Positions 8,956-17,889 of a DNA stretch of 64,000 nucleotides are shown here, one piece after another (the stretch's first letter is position 1; the number at the start of each line of letters is the position of its first letter). Below the pieces are notes generated by a model. The model was not told where the DNA came from. It was given only the letters and a program-made list of their open reading frames with translations, and did no database searches. A program made the position numbers and the translations under genes. Where the stretch lies: the NCBI GenBank assembly GCA_040079795.1, contig JBEBJQ010000001.1, positions 110,253 to 174,252 on the forward strand, read 5' to 3'. Source of the DNA: SXIZ01 sp040079795. Lineage in GTDB: Bacteria > Pseudomonadota > Gammaproteobacteria > Methylococcales > Methylomonadaceae.

Positions 8956-9396
8956 ATGAGTATGCTGAAAGAATTTAAAGAGTTCGCAGTACAAGGCAAT
9001 GCCGTTGAAATGGCAGTTGGTATCATTATTGGTGCTGCATTTGGTAAGATTATCAGTTCCTTGGTTGGTGACGTTATTATGCCGCCCATCGGTGTTTTGT
9101 TAGGGGGGGTTAATTTTAGTGACCTCGCTGTAACCCTTAAAGATGCCGTTGCAGCGATTCCCGCTGTTGGCAGTACACCTGCTGTTGCAGCTGCCCCCGC
9201 AGTCGTACTCTCGTATGGTAAATTTGTTCAGACCATCATAGATTTTATTATAGTTGCCTTTACGATGTTCATGGCTATTCGTGGTATGAACTCACTGAAA
9301 CGCAAACCGGCTGAGGCTCCTGCTGCGCCTGCCGAACCACCAGCACAAGAAGTATTGCTAAAAGAAATTAGGGATCTACTTGCCAAAAAACCGTAA
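8956..9396 (+). CDS. mscL: Large-conductance mechanosensitive channel MscL
   Basis: A 146-residue channel that opens under membrane tension to release solutes on osmotic downshock. It starts with the amphipathic MLKEFKEFAVQGN segment, then TM1 with the pore-lining VEMAVGIIIGAAFGKIISSLV and the DVIMPP loop. A periplasmic loop rich in Ala and Pro is followed by TM2 (FVQTIIDFIIVAFTMFMAI) and a cytoplasmic helix ending LLKEIRDLLAKK. Length and order match the family. It is preceded by a good ribosome site (AAGGAG) and about 290 bases of AT-rich intergenic sequence. It is a single-gene unit. Confidence 0.97.
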   Translation: MSMLKEFKEFAVQGNAVEMAVGIIIGAAFGKIISSLVGDVIMPPIGVLLGGVNFSDLAVTLKDAVAAIPAVGSTPAVAAAPAVVLSYGKFVQTIIDFIIVAFTMFMAIRGMNSLKRKPAEAPAAPAEPPAQEVLLKEIRDLLAKKP

Positions 9397-9497
9397 GTAA
9401 GTCGCTTGAATTGATTGCAGGGGAAGGATTGGTTTACTGCCCCTGCTTTATTTCGGCTGCTCCTAACGCCAATACCCTTATTTCTGCCCGTTATCGT

Positions 9498-9875
9498 TCA
9501 AACACGCTCGATAATTTCTATAGCGTTGCCGTCAGGATCGCGACAAAAAAAAGCTCTTCGTCCAGATTTGCTTAACGTGTACCGAATGTTATGTTTCTCC
9601 AGGTTTTCCTTAACCGGATCAAGCCTGGCAACCATCAAAGCCACATGTCGATCTCGACCGCCATGGTCTGGACGTCCTGTCGTAGGATCCGGATTGGGTA
9701 GTTCCAACAAATGCAGCTGCTGTTCACCCCCTAATTTTAGCCAGACACCCGGAAAACCCAAGTCGGGCCGATCAGTTTGTTCTAACCCTAACGCTTCACA
9801 ATAAAACTTGAGCGCTTGCTCCTTATCGGAGACAATCAAACTGGCATGGTGCAGCGTAAACATATTTTCTACCAT
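9498..9875 (-). CDS. VOC-family (glyoxalase/bleomycin-resistance fold) protein
   Basis: A 125-residue vicinal-oxygen-chelate protein with two beta-alpha-beta-beta-beta units. The first is LHHASLIVSDKEQALKFYCE with the metal-ligand His, then GVWLKLGGEQQLHLLELP. The second is DRHVALMVARLDPVKENLEK, ending FFCRDPDGNAIEIIE with the typical terminal Glu ligand. Such proteins are metal-dependent lyases, dioxygenases or binding proteins, and the substrate cannot be assigned. It may start at the first Met or at Met5. No functional neighbour is evident. Confidence 0.85.
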   Translation of the reverse strand: MVENMFTLHHASLIVSDKEQALKFYCEALGLEQTDRPDLGFPGVWLKLGGEQQLHLLELPNPDPTTGRPDHGGRDRHVALMVARLDPVKENLEKHNIRYTLSKSGRRAFFCRDPDGNAIEIIERV

Positions 9876-9973
9876 GATGAGGGGACTTCTCTGCGTGATT
9901 AGGCGCTAAAGTGACAAGGGCGATTCAAGCCTGATTTTTTAATCATTCTGAATCGTCAAAATAGCGGTATTGC

Positions 9974-10828
9974 TTATTGATCCAGAAATGCGGCTTTACG
10001 CTGGCGACGTTCAAAAGCTTCTTCTTTAGCCACATCAATTACCTGCATAACCCCTTTAACGTCAACGGCTTTTTTACTTCGAGCAAAGCGCCCAGTCAAA
10101 GGCGTATCCGGTTGCAGGTTTCCTTGTTCATATAACGCCCAAATCTCTTTACCGTATTCAGTCGTGAGTAATGCGGGTGCAAAGCGCCCAAAATAAGCGC
10201 GCATATTGGCAACATCCCTTTCCAGCATTCTACTGGCATTATTATTACCGGCGGCATTAACCGCTTGTGGTAAATCAATAATAACTGGCCCTTGGGCATC
10301 AAGCAGGACATTAAATTCAGATAAATCGCCATGTACCAAGCCTGCGCAAAGCATCCTTACAATCTCCCGTATCAGACGATCGTGAAAGGCCAGTGCTTGC
10401 TCCGGCGTTAAAATTACATCATTTAAGCGCGGTGCAGCATAACCTTCACTGTCGGTTATTAGCTCCATCAGTAAAACCCCATCAATAAAAAATAGGGGTT
10501 CCGGCACGCGTACCCCCGCCTTTGCTAATTGATACAAAGCATCTACCTCGGCACTTAACCAAGCCTCTTCCTGCTCTTTTTGTCCAAAACTGGTGCGCTT
10601 TGCCATGGCACGTGCCCGACGGGTATTGCGAACCGTACGGCCCTCCTGGTACTGAGCCGCCTGTTTAAAGCTTCGCTGATTTGCTTCTTTATAAACCTTT
10701 GCGCAACGAATGTTTTCACCGCAGCGAACGATATAAACCTGTGCTTCTTTGCCGCTCATCAATTGACTGATAACTTCGTCTACCAAGCCATTTTCAACCA
10801 AGGGGAGTAATCGTTTAGGTGTTTTCAT
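9974..10828 (-). CDS. RIO-family serine protein kinase
   Basis: A 284-residue atypical kinase related to the bacterial PA4780-type RIO1 proteins. It has a Gly-poor nucleotide loop followed by the ATP-anchoring Lys in SGKEAQVYIVRCGENIRCAK. The catalytic loop is LVHGDLSEFNVLL and the metal-binding loop is GPVIIDLPQAV. In place of an activation loop it runs into a helical tail. This matches full-length bacterial members. Substrates in bacteria are unknown. No partner is nearby, and it is probably monocistronic. Confidence 0.88.
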   Translation of the reverse strand: MKTPKRLLPLVENGLVDEVISQLMSGKEAQVYIVRCGENIRCAKVYKEANQRSFKQAAQYQEGRTVRNTRRARAMAKRTSFGQKEQEEAWLSAEVDALYQLAKAGVRVPEPLFFIDGVLLMELITDSEGYAAPRLNDVILTPEQALAFHDRLIREIVRMLCAGLVHGDLSEFNVLLDAQGPVIIDLPQAVNAAGNNNASRMLERDVANMRAYFGRFAPALLTTEYGKEIWALYEQGNLQPDTPLTGRFARSKKAVDVKGVMQVIDVAKEEAFERRQRKAAFLDQ

Positions 10829-10899
10829 AAAAATGCTGTCATTCCTCCTAAAGCAAATTGTTTACACGGCATCATAAGACAGCTTATAGCAGTTCAACT

Positions 10900-12636
10900 C
10901 TAATTGCTATTTTCAAGCCGTTTATTGCGCAGCTTTATCATCATTGACAAGCGGCCAAACAAGACATAGCCTAGCACGCCAAATAACAAACCATACATCA
11001 ACTGACTGACACTAGAGTTTTCAGAGGGTTTGGAGGTGGCTGCCGGTGCTGCTGTTATTACGTTAACATCTGTAGTTTCTTTCGATGCCGCAGCCCCCCC
11101 GGTCAACTCAGGCAAGCCCAAGCTGCGCCATTCATCATAATCCTGCCACAGCGGGTAATTGCGTTTCCAAAACTCCTTGGTAAAATACGGCGCCAGGCTC
11201 ATGCCATGGGCTTTGGGTATGCCGCGCTCATCCAGGAAGTTTTTGTAGACCACCAAACTAATGTCGCCGCCTTCACCCATGCCGTTGGTGGTAAAGGATT
11301 TTTCAACATGGTCATGGAACATCCAGATGCCTTCGCCAAAGCTGTGCAGGCCATCGTCCTGTCCGCTGAGCTCCAAGTCCAGCCGCTGCGCCGGTACCAT
11401 GCCATGTACGTCGCGCTGGATGTAAGAGCCTGGGCCGTTATCGACGCCATCGTAATGGGTAACGGTGGGTTTGTGGCCGTGGATATGCAGGGCAAAAGGC
11501 TCGGTGTGGCCGTTTAAGACCCGCAGCTTGACCTTTTCATCTTTATCCAGCTGGATTAAGGATTCCCTTAAGGTGTAAGGGAAGGCGCGGCCATTCAACA
11601 TAAAATAGTCGTCGGTGGCGTCGGTGATGTCATAATCCATGTTCAGGTGCTTGGCGATCAAGCGCGGATCGTTGGCTGACCTGGCGACTTCTTCATGCAG
11701 TTCTTTGTCGGCGGTTTCATAATGCAAATCGTATTCACGGACGTATTTTTCCAATACCGCAACGGAAGGGTGGCGCACTTGTCCGGCACCAACGTTTAAG
11801 GTTTGGGGCCAGTTGTTGGGGCGGTTTTCTTCCACCACAAACATGCCTTGCAAGCCCATCGGGATATGCACATGGGGTTGTACATGGCAATGGTAATACA
11901 TGGTGCCGGGTTGGCGCGGCTTGATGACATAGGTTTTGCTATCGCCGGGCATGGTATCCATATTACTGGTTTGCCCGACGCCATCGTTACCCATACCGCC
12001 ATGATTCTCAAACGGATGGTCAACCCCATGCAAGTGGATGGAGTGCGGTAAGTAATGGGTATTCTCCAGGACAATCCAGACCACATCGTCCTGCTCTACC
12101 CGAATGGTCGGGGAGGGCACCCGCAAGGTGGGATTGGCACGGGTGTCATACAGGTTCATGGTGGACATATCGCGGGTTTTAGGCGCATACACCCAAAAGG
12201 TCGGCTGGATGCCGGGGGCAATATCGAAAGTGGTAATAGGGTCTTTCACATCCGGGGAATGGCCGTTCAGCTCAACGACTTCCAGTTTGATGATGATATG
12301 GTCAGGGTCACCGTCGTTATCGACATCATCAGACATCGTAATGGCATCGGTGGCCAATTGGGTTTTCATCAGGGTTTCCATGGAGATATTATTGGTGCCT
12401 TTTACAAAGGCTGCAATATCAGATGGATTGTCAGGGTCGCAGAGGCGCGATTCCTGGATTTGGACGCCATCCACGACTTGGGCGTTGCGCCACTCGGCCG
12501 GGTTAAAGTCAATACAAACCTCTTCGACCGCCCCCTGTGGAATTTTGGCTGAGGCTGGGAGGTCTATGGTCGCCTGGCTCATTGTGGGCAAGAGCAAGAA
12601 ACTACTGCTGATTAGGGTAAAAAATCTGGTGCGCAT
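10900..12636 (-). CDS. Exported, membrane-anchored multicopper oxidase
   Basis: A 578-residue protein with a signal peptide (FFTLISSSFLLLPTMSQA) and a C-terminal helix near residues 545-560 (LMYGLLFGVLGYVLFG) followed by a basic tail, so it should face the periplasm from the inner membrane. Copper motifs are HSIHLHG and MYYHCHVQPHVHIPMG in the N-terminal cupredoxin domain, and HIHGH and MFHDHVEKSFTTNGM in the C-terminal one. The Cys of the blue-copper site is in the first domain, and the last motif has FHDH instead of HCH. That is the reverse of classical three-domain laccases and like two-domain oxidases. The electron donor is unknown. A TATAAT-like box lies at 12662-12667. Confidence 0.85.
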   Translation of the reverse strand: MRTRFFTLISSSFLLLPTMSQATIDLPASAKIPQGAVEEVCIDFNPAEWRNAQVVDGVQIQESRLCDPDNPSDIAAFVKGTNNISMETLMKTQLATDAITMSDDVDNDGDPDHIIIKLEVVELNGHSPDVKDPITTFDIAPGIQPTFWVYAPKTRDMSTMNLYDTRANPTLRVPSPTIRVEQDDVVWIVLENTHYLPHSIHLHGVDHPFENHGGMGNDGVGQTSNMDTMPGDSKTYVIKPRQPGTMYYHCHVQPHVHIPMGLQGMFVVEENRPNNWPQTLNVGAGQVRHPSVAVLEKYVREYDLHYETADKELHEEVARSANDPRLIAKHLNMDYDITDATDDYFMLNGRAFPYTLRESLIQLDKDEKVKLRVLNGHTEPFALHIHGHKPTVTHYDGVDNGPGSYIQRDVHGMVPAQRLDLELSGQDDGLHSFGEGIWMFHDHVEKSFTTNGMGEGGDISLVVYKNFLDERGIPKAHGMSLAPYFTKEFWKRNYPLWQDYDEWRSLGLPELTGGAAASKETTDVNVITAAPAATSKPSENSSVSQLMYGLLFGVLGYVLFGRLSMMIKLRNKRLENSN

Positions 12637-13080
12637 ACTATTACCTTAAAAATCACTTATTATTATAACTACAAGACGGCTTATTAAATTCAATCTCTAA
12701 CCGCCAGCACCTTGTACGGTGCCAAAACTATACCACAAAAATAGTATTTAACTTTGACCTAAACCACCTTTAAACTTAGCTAATCCGAAGGAAAAACCAC
12801 GGCGATTCACAACGTTTAAGTCATCAAAAATTCATTCTAACATGGCAATTATTATCCCCCTAAACCTTAAAATAACCTTACATAAAATGCCGATCTTCAA
12901 AGGCTGTTTTTATCTAATTAGAGCCGATAATTAATATCACTCCTTTTAAGCTACCCTCTAAATACTGTATGTCAAGCATAGGGCCTTTTTGAGTACTATC
13001 AAAAACCGATGGTTCATTAAGATTATGTTGTAAGCTATCTCAGGGAGCTTTAAAAAAATAACAAAACAGCGTTTTTATTG
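12637..13080. other. Intergenic region, no gene seen
   Basis: About 440 AT-rich bases between the multicopper oxidase start and the end of the PAP2 gene. It must hold the oxidase promoter: ATTATA at 12662-12667 reads TATAAT on the minus strand, but no good -35 box is at the right distance. A short GCACC/GGTGC hairpin lies near 12708-12723. No reading frame looks coding. Confidence 0.5.
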
Positions 13081-13821
13081 CTACTGCCATTGCAATTGTT
13101 TCCTAAAAAACACTATAAATAAACCTAAAGACATAAACCAACAAATAGCCAAAGCCATGACATCATGGCTTAAAAAATGCGCCCCCCGCATTTGCTGGGT
13201 AAAACCATAAAGTTCCCCTAAAATAAGGCCAAAGCTTAAGCCTCGGAATTTATAGTCAGAACATACGGCCAAAAAGAAGAAATAAAAACTTACAAAAGCA
13301 AAGCCTGATCCCGCATGCGCTGCAGGAAAGCAGTGACCAACCGGCATAGCAATGGTTACAGCATCCGCCCAGCGAATATAAGGCTTAAAACTGCCGAATA
13401 ATTGTAAATCCCACGGACAATAAATATGAGTACGGTTTTTTAAAGCCATGATAATGAGGGGGCCACTAATACTGGCTAAAAATAAATACAGAAAGCCACG
13501 TCGATAGGGTTTTAAAGCTGAGCCCATTTTAAAAGACCGCAACACCATGACCAAGATGCTGGCAACGATAGCAAAAAAAACCAGCCGCCCGCCCTTATGA
13601 AAAACCTTTTGGATTAACCAATGATCTTTATAAGGCCATTCCCGAGCGATCGGGTCATAAAAATGCCTACCTAACCAAATATCTAATCCGCTCCACTCAA
13701 GACCCACAAATAATGTACCTAGTAGCAACGCAGGCAATAAGCCATGGGTTAATATAAACCTACTACGCGACAGGACTATATGCTGAGGTAAAAAGGATGT
13801 TTCTGAAAAAAATGCAAACAC
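13081..13821 (-). CDS. PAP2-family membrane phosphatase
   Basis: A 246-residue protein with about six membrane helices and a degenerate acid-phosphatase signature. KNRTHIYCPWDL corresponds to the KxxxxxxRP region, with Cys-Pro where Arg-Pro is usual. GHCFPAAHAGSGFAF replaces the PSGH motif, and RGAHFLSHDVMALAI gives the final SRxxxxxHxxxD-like motif with both His. Similar sequences dephosphorylate undecaprenyl pyrophosphate or lipid A. It lies downstream of the rplM-rpsI terminator, so it is transcribed separately. Substrate is unassigned. Confidence 0.8.
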   Translation of the reverse strand: MFAFFSETSFLPQHIVLSRSRFILTHGLLPALLLGTLFVGLEWSGLDIWLGRHFYDPIAREWPYKDHWLIQKVFHKGGRLVFFAIVASILVMVLRSFKMGSALKPYRRGFLYLFLASISGPLIIMALKNRTHIYCPWDLQLFGSFKPYIRWADAVTIAMPVGHCFPAAHAGSGFAFVSFYFFFLAVCSDYKFRGLSFGLILGELYGFTQQMRGAHFLSHDVMALAICWFMSLGLFIVFFRKQLQWQ

Positions 13822-13885
13822 ATCAACCTGCTAAATTTACAACATTGAAACTGGATGCTTAACTATTTTGCTACTGGATGCCCAT

Positions 13886-13914
13886 AAAAAAGGGTTGCAT
13901 TGCAACCCTTTTTT
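13886..13914. terminator. Bidirectional intrinsic terminator after rpsI
   Basis: A perfect 13-bp stem (AAAAAAGGGTTGC / GCAACCCTTTTTT) with a 3-base loop. The A-run on one side and T-run on the other give a U-tract in both directions. It lies 35 bases beyond the rpsI stop and ends the rplM-rpsI transcript. Confidence 0.9.
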
Positions 13915-13948
13915 CTTACAGTAAACGGATAATGATCTTTCGAGATAA

Positions 13949-14341
13949 TTAGCGTTTTGAGTACTGAGGACGTTTTCTGGCTTTGTGCAAACCAATTTTT
14001 TTACGTTCAACTATACGCGAGTCACGGGTTACATAACCTGCTTTTCTAAGTGCTGGACGTAACGTTTCATCATATTCCATTAAAGCGCGGGTCAGGCCAT
14101 GACGAATGGCACCTGCTTGACCGGATGGTCCACCGCCTTTAACAATGATATTAATATCAAACTTGCTTTCCATTTTAACGCACTCAAGCGGCTGACGTGA
14201 AACCATTTGATCGGTTTTACGGCCAAAATACTCTTCAAGTGTTTGTTCGTTAACAGTAATCTTTCCAGTGCCGCTCGTTGCATAAACACGTGCCACTGCA
14301 CATTTACGACGACCTGTTCCATAATATTGAGCTGATGCCAT
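13949..14341 (-). CDS. rpsI: 30S ribosomal protein S9
   Basis: A 130-residue protein with the complete S9 signature: YYGTGRRKCAVARVY at the N-terminus, GGGPSGQAGAIRHGLTRAL in the middle, and the C-terminal tail ERKKIGLHKARKRPQYSKR that reaches the P-site tRNA. It is the second gene of the rplM-rpsI operon with an 11-base gap, followed by a strong terminator. Nothing is unusual. Confidence 0.99.
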   Translation of the reverse strand: MASAQYYGTGRRKCAVARVYATSGTGKITVNEQTLEEYFGRKTDQMVSRQPLECVKMESKFDINIIVKGGGPSGQAGAIRHGLTRALMEYDETLRPALRKAGYVTRDSRIVERKKIGLHKARKRPQYSKR

Positions 14342-14352
14342 GGTTTAACCTA

Positions 14353-14781
14353 CTATATTTCTAGAACTTTTGGCTGTTGAGCCTGATGATCGTGTTCAGG
14401 ACCGGCATACACTTTCAATTTCTTGAACATAGCCCGCCCCAATGAATTCTTAGGTAACATACCCTGAACCGCAGTTGTCAAAATGCGATCAGGAAATGTA
14501 TTTCTTAATTTACCTAAGCTAACAGATTTCATGTTACCAATGAAACCCGTATGTTTATAGTAAATTTTATCTTTTTCTTTATTACCGGTCACACCTATTT
14601 TTTCTACGTTTACGACGATGATATAATCGCCCGTATCAACATGTGGGGTGAATTCGGGTTTATGTTTACCGCGAAGGCGCAGTGCAATTTCACTGGCAAG
14701 TCGACCAAGCGTCTTCCCTTCTGCATCAACTACGTACCAATCACGCTTAACTTCTGCTGGCTTTGCACTAAATGTTTTCAT
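14353..14781 (-). CDS. rplM: 50S ribosomal protein L13
   Basis: A 142-residue protein with the L13 landmarks: WYVVDAEGKTLGRLASEIA, LRGKHKPEFTPHVDTGDYII, and LPKNSLGRAMFKKLKVYAGP, then HDHQAQQP. It is the first gene of the rplM-rpsI operon, with a consensus-like promoter just upstream. In E. coli the operon is feedback-regulated by L13; no evidence for or against that is visible here. Confidence 0.99.
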   Translation of the reverse strand: MKTFSAKPAEVKRDWYVVDAEGKTLGRLASEIALRLRGKHKPEFTPHVDTGDYIIVVNVEKIGVTGNKEKDKIYYKHTGFIGNMKSVSLGKLRNTFPDRILTTAVQGMLPKNSLGRAMFKKLKVYAGPEHDHQAQQPKVLEI

Positions 14782-14821
14782 TATGACTTAGTTTTTCGAG
14801 TAAGGCTGTATAAAGGACGCA

Positions 14822-14850
14822 ATTGTACTAAAGGTAAACAAAAATTTCAA
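14822..14850 (-). promoter_or_regulatory. Sigma-70 type promoter of rplM-rpsI
   Basis: On the minus strand TTGAAA (14850-14845) and TACAAT (14827-14822) are separated by exactly 17 bases. Transcription would begin near 14815, leaving a leader of about 34 bases before the rplM ATG. Confidence 0.65.
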
Positions 14851-15033
14851 ATTAATTTACTAAAGGCTTCCGATTAACCTATTACGCCTCAAGCACTTTT
14901 AATTGTAAGCGGCAAAATCAAATATGCTTTATTGATCCAGATTTAGCGCAAAAGACCTATTCAATAAACTTTAAACAAGAGTCAAGCAGAGGGTCAAAGA
15001 TATCCAAAAACCTCGACTCTATAGCGGTTTAAC

Positions 15034-15669
15034 CTAAGTAATATATTCTAATACCGGCAGCAAACTCGCCCCCGGCACATAAAAATCTGCCCGCGCCTGA
15101 ACCGCAGGACGTGCAGCCACGCCGCCGAAACCAATCACCGTAGCACCGGCTTGTTGCGCCTCCAGATCGGTTTGGCCGTCCCCCACCAGCACCAACCGCG
15201 CTTGTGCGGGATTGATTTGCCGACAAATTTCCGCCTTACCGCCGGTTTTTGCCAACACCGAATCGCTATCAAAGCGTTGATAGCTACCATCAGCGTTAAA
15301 TAGTATATCGACAGCATGCACGCGACTGGCGGGGACTCCTAAATAGGCGGCTAAAGGCAATATAGCCTGCCGCAGACCACCGCTGATGATATGTACACGT
15401 TGCGCCTGTAACGCCTGTAATACTTCAAGCGCACCGGGGACAATTTGCTCAATGTAAAGCTCGGCCAGCCAATCGATGGCTGACTGATCCGGCCTTATAA
15501 TGCTTAAACGTTGCGCATACACATTTTCTAACGGCACTTCACCGTTCATTGCTGCGGTAGTTAAAGCCGCCACGGCTGAGCCGACGCCCGCGCGATTAGC
15601 GAGTTCGTCGATACCTTCAATGGCACTTAAGGTGCTGTCACAATCAAAGCAGACTATCTCAAAGCTCAT
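15034..15669 (-). CDS. serB: Phosphoserine phosphatase-like HAD hydrolase (SerB)
   Basis: A 211-residue HAD phosphatase. The nucleophile motif is FDCDSTLSAIEGIDELA (DxDST), motif II is HIISGGLRQAI, Lys comes from the AKTGGKAEI region, and motif IV is VLVGDGQTDLEA. This is the SerB/PSP pattern with the short cap domain of about 70 residues. It would release L-serine from phosphoserine. The start overlaps the serA stop by four bases (ATGA), so the two serine genes are translationally coupled. The phosphoserine transaminase serC is not in the window. Confidence 0.88.
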   Translation of the reverse strand: MSFEIVCFDCDSTLSAIEGIDELANRAGVGSAVAALTTAAMNGEVPLENVYAQRLSIIRPDQSAIDWLAELYIEQIVPGALEVLQALQAQRVHIISGGLRQAILPLAAYLGVPASRVHAVDILFNADGSYQRFDSDSVLAKTGGKAEICRQINPAQARLVLVGDGQTDLEAQQAGATVIGFGGVAARPAVQARADFYVPGASLLPVLEYIT

Positions 15670-17249
15670 AACACAATTTGCGTCGCACTATGTACAGCAG
15701 TGATAGCACACACTTCTTTGATTAAAGCATCATTTAAAACTTCAGAAATACTGATTACCATCATCGCCTGTTTTTGGCCATCAGCCAAGCCAACCTGCAT
15801 TCTGGTAATGTTGATATTTGCCCGCCCCAGTACGCTACTAATTGCTGAAATAACGCCGGGCTTATCGTCATGACGGGTAATGAGCAAAGTACCTTCAGGG
15901 ACAAATTCAATTTCAAACTGGTCGATGCTCACCAAACGTGGATGATGATCCCCCAATAACGTTCCCGTCAAGGTCACATTTTTATCCGCACAGTGCGCGG
16001 TGATTTGAATGAGGGACAAATATCCCTGTGCTTCCGCGCATTTTGATTCCACTAAAGAAATGCCTTGGCGCTTGGCGATATTTTCAGCATTCACACGGTT
16101 AACCGGCGTAGATAATTGACCGCTTAACATGCCCACCAATACGTCAACCGATACCGGACGGGCATCCACTTCAGCCGCTTTGCCAAACAGCGCCACTTCG
16201 ACCTTTTGCACCGGACTGGTGGTTAAGCCAATTAACACTTTGCCTAAAATATTACCCAGCATCATAAATTGTTCGGCTTTTTTCAATTGTTCGGCTGAGA
16301 CGCGGGGTAAATTGAGCGCATTGACCGCTTCGCCGGTTTTAAAGAACGTTACAACTTGGCGCGCAATTTCCACGCTCACCGCCACTTGGGCTTCTTTGGT
16401 GGATGCCCCTAAATGCGGTGTGAAAACAATATTACTCAATGTTAATAAAGGCGAATCTTTGGGGGGCTCTTCTTCAAATACATCTAATGCCGCGCCCGCA
16501 ATTTTGCCGTCTTTTAAAGCAGCATATAAATCCGCCTCATTGATTAAGCCTCCGCGCGCGCAATTAATAATCATCGCAGATTTTTTCATTTTGGCTAACT
16601 GCGGAGCACTAATAATATTTTGCGTTTTTTCAATCAACGGACAATGTAAGGTTAAATAATCCGCCTGAGTGACCAGGGTTTCTAAATCCACCGATTCAAC
16701 ACCTAATGATTCAAATATTTCAGCGGTGACAAAAGGATCATAAGCGATTACACGCATCTTAAAACCCAGCGCACGTTGCGAAATAATCCGCCCGATAGTG
16801 CCAAAACCCAAAATCGCCAAGGTTTTATGGGCGATTTCTGCGCCCATTAATTTAGAGCGCTCCCATTTACCCTCACGGATGGATTTATCCGCCACCGGTA
16901 AATGCCGGCTTAAAGACATCATATGTGCAAACGCCAATTCCGCCGTGGTGGTGGCGTTAGCGTCCGGGGTATTCATTACGATAATGCCTTGTTCAGTAGC
17001 GGCATTAATATCTACGTTATCCACGCCAATACCCGCACGCCCCACAACTTTAAGCTTTTTGGCGGCACCCAAGACTTTTGGTGTGACCTGGGTATCACTA
17101 CGAATTAATAGCGCATCGTAATCACCGATAGTGGCACAGAGCTCATCTTCATTCATGCCCGTTTGGATATGGATTTGAATGTCCGGTTGATCATTTAAAA
17201 AGTTAATGCCGGCATCAGCCAATTTATCGGAAATAAGAATTTTTTTCAT
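15666..17249 (-). CDS. serA: D-3-phosphoglycerate dehydrogenase (long form)
   Basis: A 527-residue long-type SerA, the first enzyme of serine synthesis. The N-terminal catalytic domain and the NAD domain have GRAGIGVDNVDI, the Rossmann motif ILGFGTIGRIISQRA, and INCARGGLINE with the active-site Arg. The catalytic Glu and His lie in EEEPPKDSPLL and TPHLGAST. An intervening domain (about 320-450) is followed by a C-terminal ACT domain (HDDKPGVISAISSVLGRANI), which usually binds serine or stabilises the tetramer. It forms an operon with serB. Serine supply also feeds C1 metabolism. Confidence 0.96.
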   Translation of the reverse strand: MKKILISDKLADAGINFLNDQPDIQIHIQTGMNEDELCATIGDYDALLIRSDTQVTPKVLGAAKKLKVVGRAGIGVDNVDINAATEQGIIVMNTPDANATTTAELAFAHMMSLSRHLPVADKSIREGKWERSKLMGAEIAHKTLAILGFGTIGRIISQRALGFKMRVIAYDPFVTAEIFESLGVESVDLETLVTQADYLTLHCPLIEKTQNIISAPQLAKMKKSAMIINCARGGLINEADLYAALKDGKIAGAALDVFEEEPPKDSPLLTLSNIVFTPHLGASTKEAQVAVSVEIARQVVTFFKTGEAVNALNLPRVSAEQLKKAEQFMMLGNILGKVLIGLTTSPVQKVEVALFGKAAEVDARPVSVDVLVGMLSGQLSTPVNRVNAENIAKRQGISLVESKCAEAQGYLSLIQITAHCADKNVTLTGTLLGDHHPRLVSIDQFEIEFVPEGTLLITRHDDKPGVISAISSVLGRANINITRMQVGLADGQKQAMMVISISEVLNDALIKEVCAITAVHSATQIVL

Positions 17250-17351
17250 GGGTTAAACCGCGTGAGATTTGTTGAATAGTGACTATTTCTAAAAGTACAT
17301 AGATTAACAGTTTTGTTATAATCCTGAAAATTCTTGTTACACAAATGCGCA

Positions 17352-17879
17352 ATGCGTCAATTTTTCATACCCTTTTTACCCCGTCAGCGCTGGCAACAAC
17401 GCCTGCTACTATGCTTCGGAATTCTGATTTTAGGCACTCTGCTGGGCTTATGGCAACGTAATCAACCGGAAATTGCCCCTGTCGTGATGTTTACAACCAT
17501 CACTGGCGAGCAACTCACGTTAACTGAGTTACGCGGAAAGCCTGTTCTGGTGACATTCTGGGCAACCGATTGCGCCATTTGTGTAAAAGAAATCCCGCAT
17601 TTAATTGACCTCTACCGGCGTTATCATGCAAGGGGTTTAGAAATTATCGCAGTCGCCATGTATTATGATCTCCCCAGCCATGTGGTAGAAATGACGCAGC
17701 AGAAGCAAATACCCTATCGGGTGGCATTAGACTTAAAAGCGGATCATGCCCGCGCATTTGGTAATGTGCAATTAACACCCAGCACTTTTCTGATTGGGTC
17801 AAATGGGTTGATAATTAAAAAATTTATCGGCGCTTTTAATCTGCCTGATTTACAAAACCGAATCGAACACTCTTTTTAA
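17352..17879 (+). CDS. Membrane-anchored thioredoxin-like (TlpA/ResA type) protein
   Basis: A 175-residue protein with an N-terminal membrane anchor (LLLCFGILILGTLLGLW) and a periplasmic thioredoxin fold. The redox motif is WATDCAIC (CxxC with Ala-Ile between), the cis-Pro motif is LTPSTFLI, and TLTELRGKPVLVTFWA is the TlpA signature. A longer frame from TTG 17334 exists; I prefer ATG 17352. A TATAAT box at 17317-17322 would give a short leader. It is 10 bases upstream of hemJ. Such proteins reduce disulfides in apo-cytochromes or copper sites, but the partner is unknown. Confidence 0.85.
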   Translation: MRQFFIPFLPRQRWQQRLLLCFGILILGTLLGLWQRNQPEIAPVVMFTTITGEQLTLTELRGKPVLVTFWATDCAICVKEIPHLIDLYRRYHARGLEIIAVAMYYDLPSHVVEMTQQKQIPYRVALDLKADHARAFGNVQLTPSTFLIGSNGLIIKKFIGAFNLPDLQNRIEHSF

Positions 17880-17889
17880 AGGACGCACT

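Noticed and set aside
11203..12649. Several + strand reading frames of 80-180 codons opposite the multicopper oxidase
   Set aside because: They are antisense shadows of a gene with clear copper-binding motifs on the minus strand.
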